Counted from the first letter of the stretch, positions 54,037-63,279 are shown. The stretch: DNA of 64,000 nt from Leeia aquatica (GCF_012641365.1 NZ_JABAIM010000001.1:310001-374000), one strand, 5' to 3'. Notes: generated from the sequence alone by a model not told the origin. A program made the numbers and translations.

Positions 54037-55302
54037 TTACTTGATGTAGGCCGACAGGCGGTTGATGTACCAGTTGCTGAACTTTTCGACCAGCGTCTCA
54101 GTATAGGGGGAGTACGGGCCAGGGCGATAGGCCGGGCTCTTCACCCCCAGATGAGACTCTTCAACCAGACGGCGGTCCTGTGCATTGGTGGCGTCCCAAA
54201 CAGCCGTCATGTTGTCGATCTGGTAATCCACGCCTTCCACGGCATCCTTGTGCACGAGCCACTTGGTGCGCACCAGTGTACGGTCTTGATCCAGCGGCAT
54301 CACCATGAAGGTCACAATATGATCCCCCATGAAATGGTGCCAGCTATTCGGCTGGGTCCAGAACGACAGGCCTCCGATTGCGCCATCTTCAAAATTCGCC
54401 AGCAAGCGATTACAGGCGCGGCGGGTATTGAGGGTCTGTGATTCGCCAGTCTTGTCCAGCGGCATGCGCTGGGTGCGGAAGCCAGAGATCATGCTGTCCA
54501 GACGGTCTACCTCCGCCGACGGCAAGCCCATGGACTCCCACTTGGCGTGGCGTTCTGCCACCATGGCATCATAGCGACGCACACCTTCATCGGTTTCCGG
54601 CGTAGGCGCGAAACCATAGCTGTAGGCATACAGGGAAATGGTCAGCTCGGGATGGTTGCCGGTGCAGTGGTAGCACTCCCGGTTGTTTTCCATCGTCAGC
54701 TTCCAGTTGCCCTGCTCGATGATGTCGATCTGCTTGGCAATCTTGGTATTCGCCACCTGGTGCGGGGCGATATACGGCGTCATGGTGGCGGCCAGTTCTT
54801 CGAAATCTGCAGGCGGCTCATCCGCCAGACAGATGAACAGCAGGCCTGCCACATTCTTCAGGTGCACCGTACCAAGGCGGTGTTTGGACGGATCAAAATC
54901 CGCGCCCATATGCTCAGCAAACAGCAACTGGCCTTGCAGGTTATACGTCCACTGGTGATAAGGACAGACCAGATTGCCCACCGCACCACGCTCATCGGCG
55001 CACAGACGCGAGCCCCGGTGACGGCACACATTGTGGAAAGCGCGAATTTCACCGTCATCATCACGGACAATCAGGATCGGTTTTTCACCGACCTGAACGG
55101 TCACATAGTCGCCCGGCTCAGGCACATCCGGCTCCACACCGACATAAATCCAGTGCTTGCCGAAGATATGCTCCATGTCGGCGTCAAAGACTTCGCGGCT
55201 GGTATAGAACGGCGCTTCCAGACTGTAGCCTTGCTGACGACGGGCCAGCATGTCAGCGAGGTTCAGCGGTTTGCCATGCAGGTGAATCGGGCTGGACGAC
55301 AT
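54037..55302 (-). CDS. gbcA: Glycine betaine monooxygenase, Rieske oxygenase subunit
   Basis: Rieske non-heme iron oxygenase that demethylates glycine betaine to dimethylglycine and formaldehyde. The 421-residue protein has the [2Fe-2S] Rieske motif CRHRG...CPYHQW in its first third. The mononuclear iron region follows as ENNRECYHCTGNHPE. Stachydrine demethylase and carnitine oxygenase are relatives. The neighbouring gbcB, dgcAB and etfAB genes make betaine the best substrate call. Start at ATG 55302, 30 bases past the etfB stop. Confidence 0.92.
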   Translation of the reverse strand: MSSSPIHLHGKPLNLADMLARRQQGYSLEAPFYTSREVFDADMEHIFGKHWIYVGVEPDVPEPGDYVTVQVGEKPILIVRDDDGEIRAFHNVCRHRGSRLCADERGAVGNLVCPYHQWTYNLQGQLLFAEHMGADFDPSKHRLGTVHLKNVAGLLFICLADEPPADFEELAATMTPYIAPHQVANTKIAKQIDIIEQGNWKLTMENNRECYHCTGNHPELTISLYAYSYGFAPTPETDEGVRRYDAMVAERHAKWESMGLPSAEVDRLDSMISGFRTQRMPLDKTGESQTLNTRRACNRLLANFEDGAIGGLSFWTQPNSWHHFMGDHIVTFMVMPLDQDRTLVRTKWLVHKDAVEGVDYQIDNMTAVWDATNAQDRRLVEESHLGVKSPAYRPGPYSPYTETLVEKFSNWYINRLSAYIK

Positions 55303-55332
55303 GTGTTCTGCACTCCCCTGTTAGATGTGTGC

Positions 55333-56097
55333 TCAGAAGTCGATGAGGCGATGTTCGCGCAGGTAGTCCAGAACAACTTGCGCTTTTTCGACCACCGTAC
55401 CCTGTTTCACGACTTGACCAGCACGTCCGCCTTCATCGCTGGCGATGGCGCCTTGCATGCGGGCATGGCCTGAGAGCTTGAGTTGCGCCTTCAGTGGCCG
55501 GGCCCGACGGTTCGCAGGCTCCACCTGCCAGCACTGTTCTGAAACCGACACGACAAAACCATGGCACTGCACCACGCGCCCGGCACGTGCCAAGGCGTAG
55601 GCATAGCGGGTCGTGCCATGTGCACGGGGATGCAGGGTGATCAGTGCCGGCAAATCCACCTCCAGCTCACGTCGCAAGCCTTTGGGCAGAAACTGCACCA
55701 CGCGGGCGGTACGCCCTCGCAAACTGACCTGCAAGACATCCTGAATCACCGGCATGCCAAGCGCTGCAGCCAGCTGAAACGGCAACATGCCGCTCGACAG
55801 CCCCCCATCCGCGCGACTGCCCATCAGCACCAGCTCCTGCCCCGCCAGCGCAGCCTGCAAGGTTTCGGCAACACGTTCGTCTGCTGTGGGAATCCACTCC
55901 AGCTCTGCCACCCCCAGACCCAGATAAGCGTCCAGATCAGCCGTTTTCCCCTGGCCCGCACTCATGACCCGTAGCTGCGTACCGGGCAGTTCACGCGCCT
56001 GACACAGGGCCGCAGCGTCAGCAGGCGAGACACGCGCCCGCCCGCTTACCGGGTGTCTGCCTGGCGAAACCAGCACCGTCAGTTTGACCCCACTCAT
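55333..56097 (-). CDS. etfB: Electron transfer flavoprotein beta subunit (dimethylglycine demethylation)
   Basis: A 254-residue EtfB-like protein; with EtfA it accepts electrons from DgcAB. The AMP-binding loop of the family is recognisable around LVLMGSRADGGLSSGMLPFQLAAALG, and the C terminus VVEKAQVVLDYLREHRLIDF is typical. It diverges from housekeeping EtfB in its start (VSPGRHPVSGRARVSP). The ATG overlaps the etfA stop by four bases, so the two subunits are translated together. Confidence 0.88.
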   Translation of the reverse strand: MSGVKLTVLVSPGRHPVSGRARVSPADAAALCQARELPGTQLRVMSAGQGKTADLDAYLGLGVAELEWIPTADERVAETLQAALAGQELVLMGSRADGGLSSGMLPFQLAAALGMPVIQDVLQVSLRGRTARVVQFLPKGLRRELEVDLPALITLHPRAHGTTRYAYALARAGRVVQCHGFVVSVSEQCWQVEPANRRARPLKAQLKLSGHARMQGAIASDEGGRAGQVVKQGTVVEKAQVVLDYLREHRLIDF

Positions 56098-57206
56098 GCT
56101 GCTTTCTCCTGTTTGGCCCGTGCAGCCTTGAGCAAGTCCGCCAACGCGGCCATGAAGTCGGTGCTGTCAGCAATCACCGACAGACTGGCGCGCTTCACGA
56201 TCGGCGCACTCTCATCCAGGTTGATGGCCACCACATGGCGACATTCCTTGATCCCCTGCAGATGCTGTACCGCGCCGGAAATACCGATCGCCATGTACAA
56301 GCTGGACTGCACGGTCTTGCCAGTGGCACCCACCTGTTTGCTGCGGGGGAAGCGTCCATCATCAACGGCCACACGAGATGCACCGGTTGCCGCTCCCAGC
56401 AGGCTGGCCAGTTGCTGGAACCCCGCCATGTCACGCATGCCGTTGCCTGCGGAAAGGATGGCGTCCGCCTCCTCCAGGTCAAGGTTCTCGGGTGCGCTGC
56501 TGCTCACGCCCAGGTCACGAATCCGTTCTGGCGGGCTCGTGAATGCGGGCAGCGATTGCACCTCGCCTTGTCCACGCCACGGCAACCGGGTTTCCACTGC
56601 GTTGCGCGCCAGCATCAGGACAAACGGCATGGCGGCCACTGCAAAGCGCGCACCCGGCAACAGGCGACGAACCAGCCCTTCGGCCACCTCGACCACATCG
56701 GTGGCGACCGACCAGCGCTGTCGCGTTGCCAGCAGTCGGCCCAGTTCTGCATCTGCCCCCCGGTCCGGCATCACCAGTTGCACCGGCGCATACTGCGTCA
56801 CCACCGCTTGAATCAAGGCCAAACGCCCTTCCGGCGCAAAGTGTTGCGGATCAAACGCTGGTGCACTCAACACCACATCGGCGCCTACGACAGAGAGTTC
56901 ATCCTGGCAACTGCCCAGCACCAGAACAAGCACAGCAGTCTTGCTGTCCGCCAGCAGGGCTGCTGCGGCAATGGCTTGCCGCCCGGCTTCATCGACTGCT
57001 CCGCGATCACTGTGCAAGACCACCAGGCTATAGCGCTCGGCAGCACCCTGCAGGCGCAGTGGCAATACCTGCGCACCATGGCTTGTCTCTGGTGCCAGCT
57101 GCCCCCGCTCTCCGGTTTCCGCCCCCAGCACAATGCGCTTGAGGCCAGATGGTCCGACTACCCAAGGCCGCCGTGGATCAATCCGCGGGATGGTTCCATG
57201 ACTCAT
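56094..57206 (-). CDS. etfA: Electron transfer flavoprotein alpha subunit (dimethylglycine demethylation)
   Basis: A 370-residue FAD-binding EtfA-like subunit. The C-terminal FAD domain is clear: GATGKTVQSSLYMAIGISGAVQHLQGIKE (in parts), then VVAINLDESAPI. The N-terminal about 40 residues (IDPRRPWVVGPSGLKRIVLG) are an extension seen in the DgcAB-associated type. It lies ten bases after dgcB and overlaps etfB. Dedicated to the Dgc pathway by position. Confidence 0.9.
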   Translation of the reverse strand: MSHGTIPRIDPRRPWVVGPSGLKRIVLGAETGERGQLAPETSHGAQVLPLRLQGAAERYSLVVLHSDRGAVDEAGRQAIAAAALLADSKTAVLVLVLGSCQDELSVVGADVVLSAPAFDPQHFAPEGRLALIQAVVTQYAPVQLVMPDRGADAELGRLLATRQRWSVATDVVEVAEGLVRRLLPGARFAVAAMPFVLMLARNAVETRLPWRGQGEVQSLPAFTSPPERIRDLGVSSSAPENLDLEEADAILSAGNGMRDMAGFQQLASLLGAATGASRVAVDDGRFPRSKQVGATGKTVQSSLYMAIGISGAVQHLQGIKECRHVVAINLDESAPIVKRASLSVIADSTDFMAALADLLKAARAKQEKAA

Positions 57207-57216
57207 GTTTGCCCCC

Positions 57217-59097
57217 TCAATCTGCCAGCCGGGCCGCGACCAGCTCGGCCAGTTCGATGACCTCGGGGCGATCCCCCACCACGCCTTCCAGCATTGCCGT
57301 GCAATTCGGGCAGGCTACCGCCACTTGCGAGCTACCACTCTCGCGGACATCCTGCATGCGCATGTCCGGAATACGCCGCTCGCCGGGGATATCGGTAAAG
57401 GATGCTCCGCCACCCCAGCCACAACAGCGGGAAGTCATGCCAGAGCGGCCCATCTCGACCACCTTGATGCCGATGCCCTTGAGCACAGCACGCGGCGCCG
57501 TGGTTTCACCGTTGTAGCGCCCCAGATAGCAGGGGTCGTGGAAGGTGAGGCTGGCGTCTGGCAAAACTTCCTTCAGGCGCAAGCGCTGCTGCTGCAACAG
57601 CTCGGCAATCAGCTGGCTGTGATGCAGTACCTGAAACTCGCCACCGAAAGCCGGGTATTCATTCTTCACACAGTGGAACACATGTGGGTCCGGTGTGATG
57701 ATGTGGCGGAACTGCAGCGTCTTCCATTGCGCAATATTCTCCTTGGCCAGACGCTGGAACGTCGCCTCGTCACCCAACCGTCGTGCCAGGTCACCACAGT
57801 CACGTTCTTCACTGCCCAGCACGGCAAAGGAGAGGCCGGCGTGCTTGAGGATCAAGACCAGCGCTCGCAGTGCGCGCTGATAACGCATGTCAAACGCACC
57901 CTCACCCGCCAGCAGCAGGTAATCCACCTGCTGCCCGGCTTGCAGCACCGGCACATTCAGGTCGATCGCCCAGTTGTAACGCACAGCAACCGGAAAACCA
58001 CCCACCGTATCGGTCTGCTGCAGGTTGTCCAGCGCCTCGCCCCCTTTATTGGGCACCTCGCCACGAGTGAGGGTGACATGACGGCGCAGGTCGACCACCG
58101 CATCCACATGCTCGATCAGCATCGGACATTCCTGTACACAGGCACGGCACGTGGTACAGGACCACAGCGTATCTGCGTCGATCAACTGACCCACGATCGG
58201 CTGATCCGGTGCGCCATGATGCTGGCCCAGTGGCTTGCCCGGGTAAGGACTACCGGCAAACTGCGCGTCCGAGCCGCCAGCCATGCCCACCACCATGTCC
58301 TGAATCAGTTTCTTCGGATTCAGCGGCTGGCCCGCAGCAAACGCCGGGCAGGCGGCCTCACACTTGCCGCATTGCACGCAGGCATCGAAGGACAGCAGGC
58401 GGTTCCAGGCAAAGTCGGCCGGCTTGCCGACACCGTAGTCCCCGGCATCCAGATCCAGTGGCCGCAATCCCGTGGAACGCTCGCCGGAGAAACGCTCGGC
58501 ACGCGGGTGAAACGCCAGATGCAGCAACCCGGCCACCGCATGCTTCATCGGCCCGCCCAGGCCAATGCCCAGCACCAGCTCAGCGGTACCCACCACCAGC
58601 AGCAGCAAGGCCAGGGCGGCGATCAATTGCGCCACCGGCTGGGCTGGCAGCAGCATCAGCAGCAACATGGCGGCCGCAAACGCCAGCAGGCTATACGGCA
58701 AGCGGTTCCACGCCCCTTGTGACAAGCGTGCAGGTGGGTTTTGCCGCCGCTGGCGAATCAGCAAGGCACCTGCAAACATCAACGCGGCAAACAGCACGAT
58801 ACCCCAGTCCAGCCAGCGCCAGTACAACGTCAGCCCGTAGTTGAGCGCCACCAGCAGCAGCACGGCCACCGCACCGCCCGCCACCGCCACGTGGGCGCGG
58901 GCAATAAAGGGATCACGCGCCACCACATGGTGCAGGTCGACAAAATAGCGCTTGGGTATCGCCAGCAGGCTGGGCCAATCCACCGCAGCCGGACGGCCCT
59001 GCCGCCACAGCACACTGCGCCGCAGCAGCCCGGCGACCAGCAGCAAGGCGGCCAGCCAGAACAGCCCGGTCAAGGCATGGGCAATCGAGGCAGTCAT
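57217..59097 (-). CDS. dgcB: Dimethylglycine demethylase Fe-S subunit DgcB
   Basis: A 626-residue membrane-bound iron-sulfur oxidoreductase. About five transmembrane segments occupy residues 1-180. Two [4Fe-4S] motifs follow, CVQCGKCEAACPAF and CTTCRACVQECP. The C-terminal half has two CCG-type domains (DPCYLGRYN...CCGWGGG and VACPNC) as in heterodisulfide reductase-like proteins. It takes electrons from DgcA and the EtfAB pair connects to the respiratory chain; the exact route is unproven. One base separates it from dgcA. Confidence 0.9.
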   Translation of the reverse strand: MTASIAHALTGLFWLAALLLVAGLLRRSVLWRQGRPAAVDWPSLLAIPKRYFVDLHHVVARDPFIARAHVAVAGGAVAVLLLVALNYGLTLYWRWLDWGIVLFAALMFAGALLIRQRRQNPPARLSQGAWNRLPYSLLAFAAAMLLLMLLPAQPVAQLIAALALLLLVVGTAELVLGIGLGGPMKHAVAGLLHLAFHPRAERFSGERSTGLRPLDLDAGDYGVGKPADFAWNRLLSFDACVQCGKCEAACPAFAAGQPLNPKKLIQDMVVGMAGGSDAQFAGSPYPGKPLGQHHGAPDQPIVGQLIDADTLWSCTTCRACVQECPMLIEHVDAVVDLRRHVTLTRGEVPNKGGEALDNLQQTDTVGGFPVAVRYNWAIDLNVPVLQAGQQVDYLLLAGEGAFDMRYQRALRALVLILKHAGLSFAVLGSEERDCGDLARRLGDEATFQRLAKENIAQWKTLQFRHIITPDPHVFHCVKNEYPAFGGEFQVLHHSQLIAELLQQQRLRLKEVLPDASLTFHDPCYLGRYNGETTAPRAVLKGIGIKVVEMGRSGMTSRCCGWGGGASFTDIPGERRIPDMRMQDVRESGSSQVAVACPNCTAMLEGVVGDRPEVIELAELVAARLAD

Positions 59098-59098
59098 G

Positions 59099-61159
59099 TC
59101 AGAAATCCTTGCTCAGCCGCAGGGCATCGTAAATCGCACCGTGGATGTTGTGCATGGAGACACAGTCACCCACCCGATACAGCAGGAACTGGCCCGCAGC
59201 CAGATTCTCTGCCAGTGCCGGTTGTGGCTGCGACGCGAACAGCGCGTGAATATCGGTCTGACCCCGGTTATGCGATCTGTCCTTCAAGGTCCAGTACAGC
59301 TCGTCATTTGGTGTGATGCCGTTTTCGATCACCACCTGGTCTACCGCACGCTCTTCCTGCGCCTCGGTATACTCATTGCGCAGCACGGCAATCAGCTTGT
59401 CGCCCTCCTGGTAGACCTTATCCAGCCAGTAGTTCGGCGTCGGGATCACCCCTTGCGCATACAGGCGACGGTAGAAGATCGGGAAAGTGGTTCCCCCCAC
59501 GTCGTCTGACACCTTGACGTCCGGCGTCACCACTTCCACCGTACAGCCACGACTGGCAAGAAAGTCTGCTGCGCCAAAACCCGCATGGGTACTCACCGCG
59601 TCATACACCAGCACATTGGTCTTGGGGGCCACCTTGCCGGAAAGGATGTCCCAACTGCTGACGGCCAATCCTTCCGCCACACCCCAGTCCAGTACCTGGT
59701 CGGTAAACGAACGCCCGCCGGTGGCCAGCACCACGATATCCGGCTGTTCGGCCAGAATCATCTCTGGCGTCGCTGCGACACCCAGGCGACGGTCCACGCC
59801 CAGTCGGCGGGTTTCCATGTCGAACCAGCGCACAATGCCAGCCATCTGCTCGCGCTGTGGGGCCTTGGCCGCCAGATTGATCTGACCGCCAACCTGCTCC
59901 TGCTTCTCGAACAGCACGACATCGTGACCACGCTCACGCGACACCCGCGCGGCCTCCAGACCGGCAGGCCCGGCACCAACCACCACCACCTTGCGCTTGC
60001 GAGCAGCTTTTTCGATGATGTGCGGCATGGTGGCTTCACGGCTGGTGGCGGCGTTCTGCACGCACAGCACATCCTGACCATGGTACTGCCGGTCGATACA
60101 GTAATTGGCACCCACGCATTGCTTGATCTGGTCTTCGCGACCATCACGGATCTTCATCACCAGATAGGGGTCGGCAATATGGGCGCGGGTCATGCCCACC
60201 ATGTCCACCAGACCGCTGGCCAGAATCCGCTCGGCCTGTACAGGGTCACGAATGCTTTGCGCGTGCATCACCGGCACCTTGGAGACCGACTTGATGCCTG
60301 CAGCAAGATGCACAAACGGCTCCGGCGGCAATGCCATCGGCGGCATGCAGTTGGCCAGCGTATTGTGGGTGTCCGCCCCGGAGCCGACCACCGAGAGATA
60401 ATCAATCAAGCCGGTTTCCGACATCGCCTGTGCAATGTCCTTCAGCATGTCGTGGCTGAGGCCATCCTCATGGAACTCATCGCCACACATGCGCAGGCCG
60501 ACACAGAAGTCCGGCCCGACCGCTTCTCGCACCGCCATCAGCACTTCCTTGCCAAAGCGCATGCGGTTTTCCAGGCTGCCGCCCCATTCATCCGTGCGGA
60601 AATTGGTGCGTGGGCTCCAGAATTGGTCGATCAGGTGCTGGTGGGCCGCCGAAATCTCGATGCCATCCATCCCTGCTGCCTTGACCCGTTTGGCGGCCGC
60701 CGCAAAATCCGCGATGATGCGGCGGATCTCTTCCACCTCGATGATCTTGGCGTTACCCCGGTGTACCGGTTCGCGAATACCGGACGGGCTGACCAGGTGC
60801 GGCCAGTGCTCACCATAGTAACTGGAGCGGCGACCCATATGGGTGGCCTGGATCATGATTTTGGCACCGTGGCGATGCATGGCCTCGGCCAGACGGTTCA
60901 GGGGCTCGATCACCTTGTCGGTGGTCAGATTGACCGATTTCCACCAGCTTTGCGGACTGTCGATCGACACCGGGCTGGAGCCCCCGCAGATCGCCAGGCC
61001 AAGGCCACCCTTGGCCTTTTCTTCGTAGTAGCGGATATAGCGGTCACCCGGCAAACCACCCGGCTCGGCATACACTTCGGCGTGGGCGGTGCTGACCACA
61101 CGGTTGCGCAGGGTCAGCTGGTTGAGGGTAATCGGGGCAAACAGGTTCGGATAACGCAT
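59099..61159 (-). CDS. dgcA: Dimethylglycine demethylase flavin subunit DgcA
   Basis: A 686-residue old-yellow-enzyme fusion: FMN barrel (1-about 345), a cysteine cluster, then a pyridine-nucleotide disulfide-type dinucleotide-binding half starting VVVVGAGPAGLEAAR (391-405). It oxidatively demethylates dimethylglycine to sarcosine in the Pseudomonas pathway. The barrel contains IQATHMGRRSS and the GIEISAAHQHLIDQFWSPRTN catalytic segment. Between the halves cysteines 348, 354 and 366 are visible; the usual CxxC pair reads CVGA here. Second gene of the operon. Confidence 0.92.
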   Translation of the reverse strand: MRYPNLFAPITLNQLTLRNRVVSTAHAEVYAEPGGLPGDRYIRYYEEKAKGGLGLAICGGSSPVSIDSPQSWWKSVNLTTDKVIEPLNRLAEAMHRHGAKIMIQATHMGRRSSYYGEHWPHLVSPSGIREPVHRGNAKIIEVEEIRRIIADFAAAAKRVKAAGMDGIEISAAHQHLIDQFWSPRTNFRTDEWGGSLENRMRFGKEVLMAVREAVGPDFCVGLRMCGDEFHEDGLSHDMLKDIAQAMSETGLIDYLSVVGSGADTHNTLANCMPPMALPPEPFVHLAAGIKSVSKVPVMHAQSIRDPVQAERILASGLVDMVGMTRAHIADPYLVMKIRDGREDQIKQCVGANYCIDRQYHGQDVLCVQNAATSREATMPHIIEKAARKRKVVVVGAGPAGLEAARVSRERGHDVVLFEKQEQVGGQINLAAKAPQREQMAGIVRWFDMETRRLGVDRRLGVAATPEMILAEQPDIVVLATGGRSFTDQVLDWGVAEGLAVSSWDILSGKVAPKTNVLVYDAVSTHAGFGAADFLASRGCTVEVVTPDVKVSDDVGGTTFPIFYRRLYAQGVIPTPNYWLDKVYQEGDKLIAVLRNEYTEAQEERAVDQVVIENGITPNDELYWTLKDRSHNRGQTDIHALFASQPQPALAENLAAGQFLLYRVGDCVSMHNIHGAIYDALRLSKDF

Positions 61160-61171
61160 GGAGAAACCTCG

Positions 61172-61705
61172 TTATTTCGGCTCAACCGTGAAGATGCAGT
61201 GATCGTGGCCTTCACCGGCGCACTGGGTTTCATCGCTGGTGGTGCGGTACTGGTAGCCACAATTCTCACCCACCCAGTCCATGGCACCGGCAAACCAGCC
61301 TGCAAACATGTAACAGGCCTTGCCTTCACTCTGCGGCACCCCAGCCACCCCTTGTGCCAGCACAAAGGCAGAGTTATCCAGACGGATGCGGGCATGGCCG
61401 GTTTCGGCGTTGGCTTCCACCACCGAAAATTGCCCCCAGCCACGTTGCGACAGGCGCATAAGATAGTGGTTGAACACATCCATGCCCTTCATCTGATGCG
61501 TTCTGGCTTCGCTGTCGCACCAGAAGTAGGCGGAACGATAGCCTGCATCGTAGAGAATGGAGCTGTACTCCGGCTTGCCCATCACCAGTTCGACCGCGCG
61601 GTGGTTGTTGACGAAAAAATGGCGCGGCACATACAGCATCGGCAGACCGTTGGTCGACCAGACGCCGGTTTGCGGATCCACATCAATCGGTACTTGGGGT
61701 TGCAT
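61172..61705 (-). CDS. DUF5943/V4R-like protein leading the dgc operon
   Basis: A 177-residue protein of unknown function that regularly accompanies dgcA (PA5397 in P. aeruginosa). The ending CAGEGHDHCIFTVEPK and the fold pattern resemble the V4R (4-vinyl reductase-like) small-molecule-binding domain. ATG 61705 follows GGAGAG; a longer frame starting at 61729 lacks a ribosome site. First gene of the seven-gene catabolic series. A sensor or accessory role is inference. Confidence 0.82.
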   Translation of the reverse strand: MQPQVPIDVDPQTGVWSTNGLPMLYVPRHFFVNNHRAVELVMGKPEYSSILYDAGYRSAYFWCDSEARTHQMKGMDVFNHYLMRLSQRGWGQFSVVEANAETGHARIRLDNSAFVLAQGVAGVPQSEGKACYMFAGWFAGAMDWVGENCGYQYRTTSDETQCAGEGHDHCIFTVEPK

Positions 61706-61832
61706 GGCGCTCTCCAGTAGGCACTGCACAACGGGGGATCACGGCCCGGATGGCACCGTATCCAGCATGCAGGCATACTGCCGCAGCCACTGTGGGTGGA
61801 ATACCGCGTGACCGACAAGTTTTTGCAGGGAG

Positions 61833-61850
61833 CCGACCAGCGCAGGTCGG
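61833..61850. promoter_or_regulatory. 18-base dyad upstream of the dgc operon
   Basis: CCGACC (61833-61838), a six-base spacer AGCGCA and GGTCGG (61845-61850) form a perfect dyad, a size common for TetR-family operators. It lies between the TetR-type gene and the first dgc-operon gene. The link is inference, and it could also be a hairpin. Confidence 0.35.
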
Positions 61851-61881
61851 AAAACCGCGGACGCGGTGAAATACGGCGGCT

Positions 61882-62436
61882 TTAGCAGACAGGCTGCAGC
61901 AATTGCCCGGGCAAATCATCCATCAATTGCTCATACATCTGCCAATCGTCCAGGCAGCGGCACAGCAAGCGGGTGCCCTCGATCCGGCTGATCGCATCCA
62001 CCGCCCGCTGCCGGGCGCATTCAGCGCTGAAGCCCTCATCTTGCAGCACGGTTTGCAAGGCAGCGATCCAGCGTCTGCTTGCCTCTCCCATGTGATGACC
62101 AAACCGTTCGCGAGCCTCGCCCATGGTATAGACATCAAGCGTACTGGCTTCCTGCCGACGCGCAGGATCCAGTCGCAACCGCTGAATGAAGCCTTGCAGG
62201 CGCTCCAGCGGGGTTCCGGCCTCCTGCAAGGCCTGCAGGCCATGATAGAAGTAATCTCCTTCAGCGGAGAGCACCACTGCGGCCATCTCGTCTTTTCCAC
62301 CCGGGAATTGAAGGTAGAGGCTGCCCTTCCCCAAACCGGTTTCAGCACTGATACGACTCAGCGTGGTGCCGTCATAGCCGTAGGTATGAAATACCCTTCG
62401 CAATTGCGCGATCAGGGCGGCACGATCAACAGCCAC
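61882..62436 (-). CDS. TetR-family transcriptional regulator
   Basis: A 184-residue regulator. The N-terminal helix-turn-helix is clear (ALIAQLRRVFHTYGYDGTTL, then SRISAETGLGKGSLYLQFPGGK), and the C-terminal ligand domain is helical. The GTG at 62436 has AGAGG seven bases upstream; the frame extends upstream without a start that fits. It follows the alpha/beta hydrolase gene by 11 bases and precedes the betaine catabolic operon. Its target may be the hydrolase, the operon, or both. Confidence 0.85.
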   Translation of the reverse strand: MAVDRAALIAQLRRVFHTYGYDGTTLSRISAETGLGKGSLYLQFPGGKDEMAAVVLSAEGDYFYHGLQALQEAGTPLERLQGFIQRLRLDPARRQEASTLDVYTMGEARERFGHHMGEASRRWIAALQTVLQDEGFSAECARQRAVDAISRIEGTRLLCRCLDDWQMYEQLMDDLPGQLLQPVC

Positions 62437-62447
62437 GCGATAACCTC

Positions 62448-63185
62448 TTAGCCGGAAGAAGTGAGCAGTGTAGCGCAGTCGTCCTGCTTCTGCCCGCCAG
62501 ACGGCAGCTGACCCAGAAAGTGCTGTATCGCTACCGCAGCCGCCTCCGGGCAGGTCTGCAGCAAAAAGTGTGGCCCGGCGATCTGCACATGTATCGCCTG
62601 TGGCAGGCTTGCACGCAAGCACTGTGTCGTCTTGCGCGGCAGCAGTCGATCAGCGGCAGGATGCAGGCATAGTATGGGTAGCGTCGGTGGCACAGGCGCC
62701 GCGCCTTCCCGCTCAACACTGATTGCCCGCAAGCGCTGCAAAATGTGCGCTCTCGGCTGCACGGACCAAGCCGCCTGCAGCCTTTGCCAATACACGCTGG
62801 GCAAGCGCCAGGGTGTCGTCAGGAAAAAACGCCCCCAGCGCAAAGGCACACGCTGCAGCGGCAGGCGTGACAGCAAGGGCAGCAGATAGCGCAGGAGTGG
62901 CCGGGGTGAGCGGACAAAGGTGGCGCACAGCACCAGTCCCTGCATCCCTGGTGGCGGTTGGCGTGCAATACGCAAGGCCACCGGGCCGGAGAACGATTCC
63001 GCCAGCAGCACAAAGGCTTGATCGGGTAGCTGCGTCCGAACCCATGCCGCCAGGGTGTCATAGTCCCCGGCCAGCTGGGCCGGGTAAGCCAGCACCTGCA
63101 CAGACAGCGATCCGCCCAGCGCACGCAGCAAGGGCTCAAACAGCAAACCGCTGCCATCCAGACCCGGCAATAACACCAATACCAC
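62448..63185 (-). CDS. Alpha/beta hydrolase of unknown substrate
   Basis: About 245 residues. The nucleophile sits in LLAESFSGPVAL, an ESFSG elbow instead of GxSxG. The acid is in LHPAADRLLP and the histidine in AGPHFLLQ, a complete triad in order. The opening LVLLPGLDGSGLLFEPL holds the oxyanion stretch. I favour a GTG start at 63185 with GGAAGGGGG upstream; an ATG at 63236 gives 17 more residues of unusual composition and no ribosome site. Probably an esterase or thioesterase, paired with the TetR gene. Confidence 0.75.
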   Translation of the reverse strand: MVLVLLPGLDGSGLLFEPLLRALGGSLSVQVLAYPAQLAGDYDTLAAWVRTQLPDQAFVLLAESFSGPVALRIARQPPPGMQGLVLCATFVRSPRPLLRYLLPLLSRLPLQRVPLRWGRFFLTTPWRLPSVYWQRLQAAWSVQPRAHILQRLRAISVEREGAAPVPPTLPILCLHPAADRLLPRKTTQCLRASLPQAIHVQIAGPHFLLQTCPEAAAVAIQHFLGQLPSGGQKQDDCATLLTSSG

Positions 63186-63279
63186 GCCGCCCCCTTCCGC
63201 TGCGGAGGAAACCCTCCCTTGACACCCTCTTGCCATGCAAGGACGATGTCATGATCAATATGCCCGAATGTCATACAGC

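Noticed and set aside
59585-61720. A 711-codon open frame on the plus strand opposite dgcA
   Set aside because: Its translation is His/Arg/Gln-rich with no family features, while the minus strand encodes full-length DgcA and the DUF5943 protein. GC-rich codon bias creates such antisense frames.
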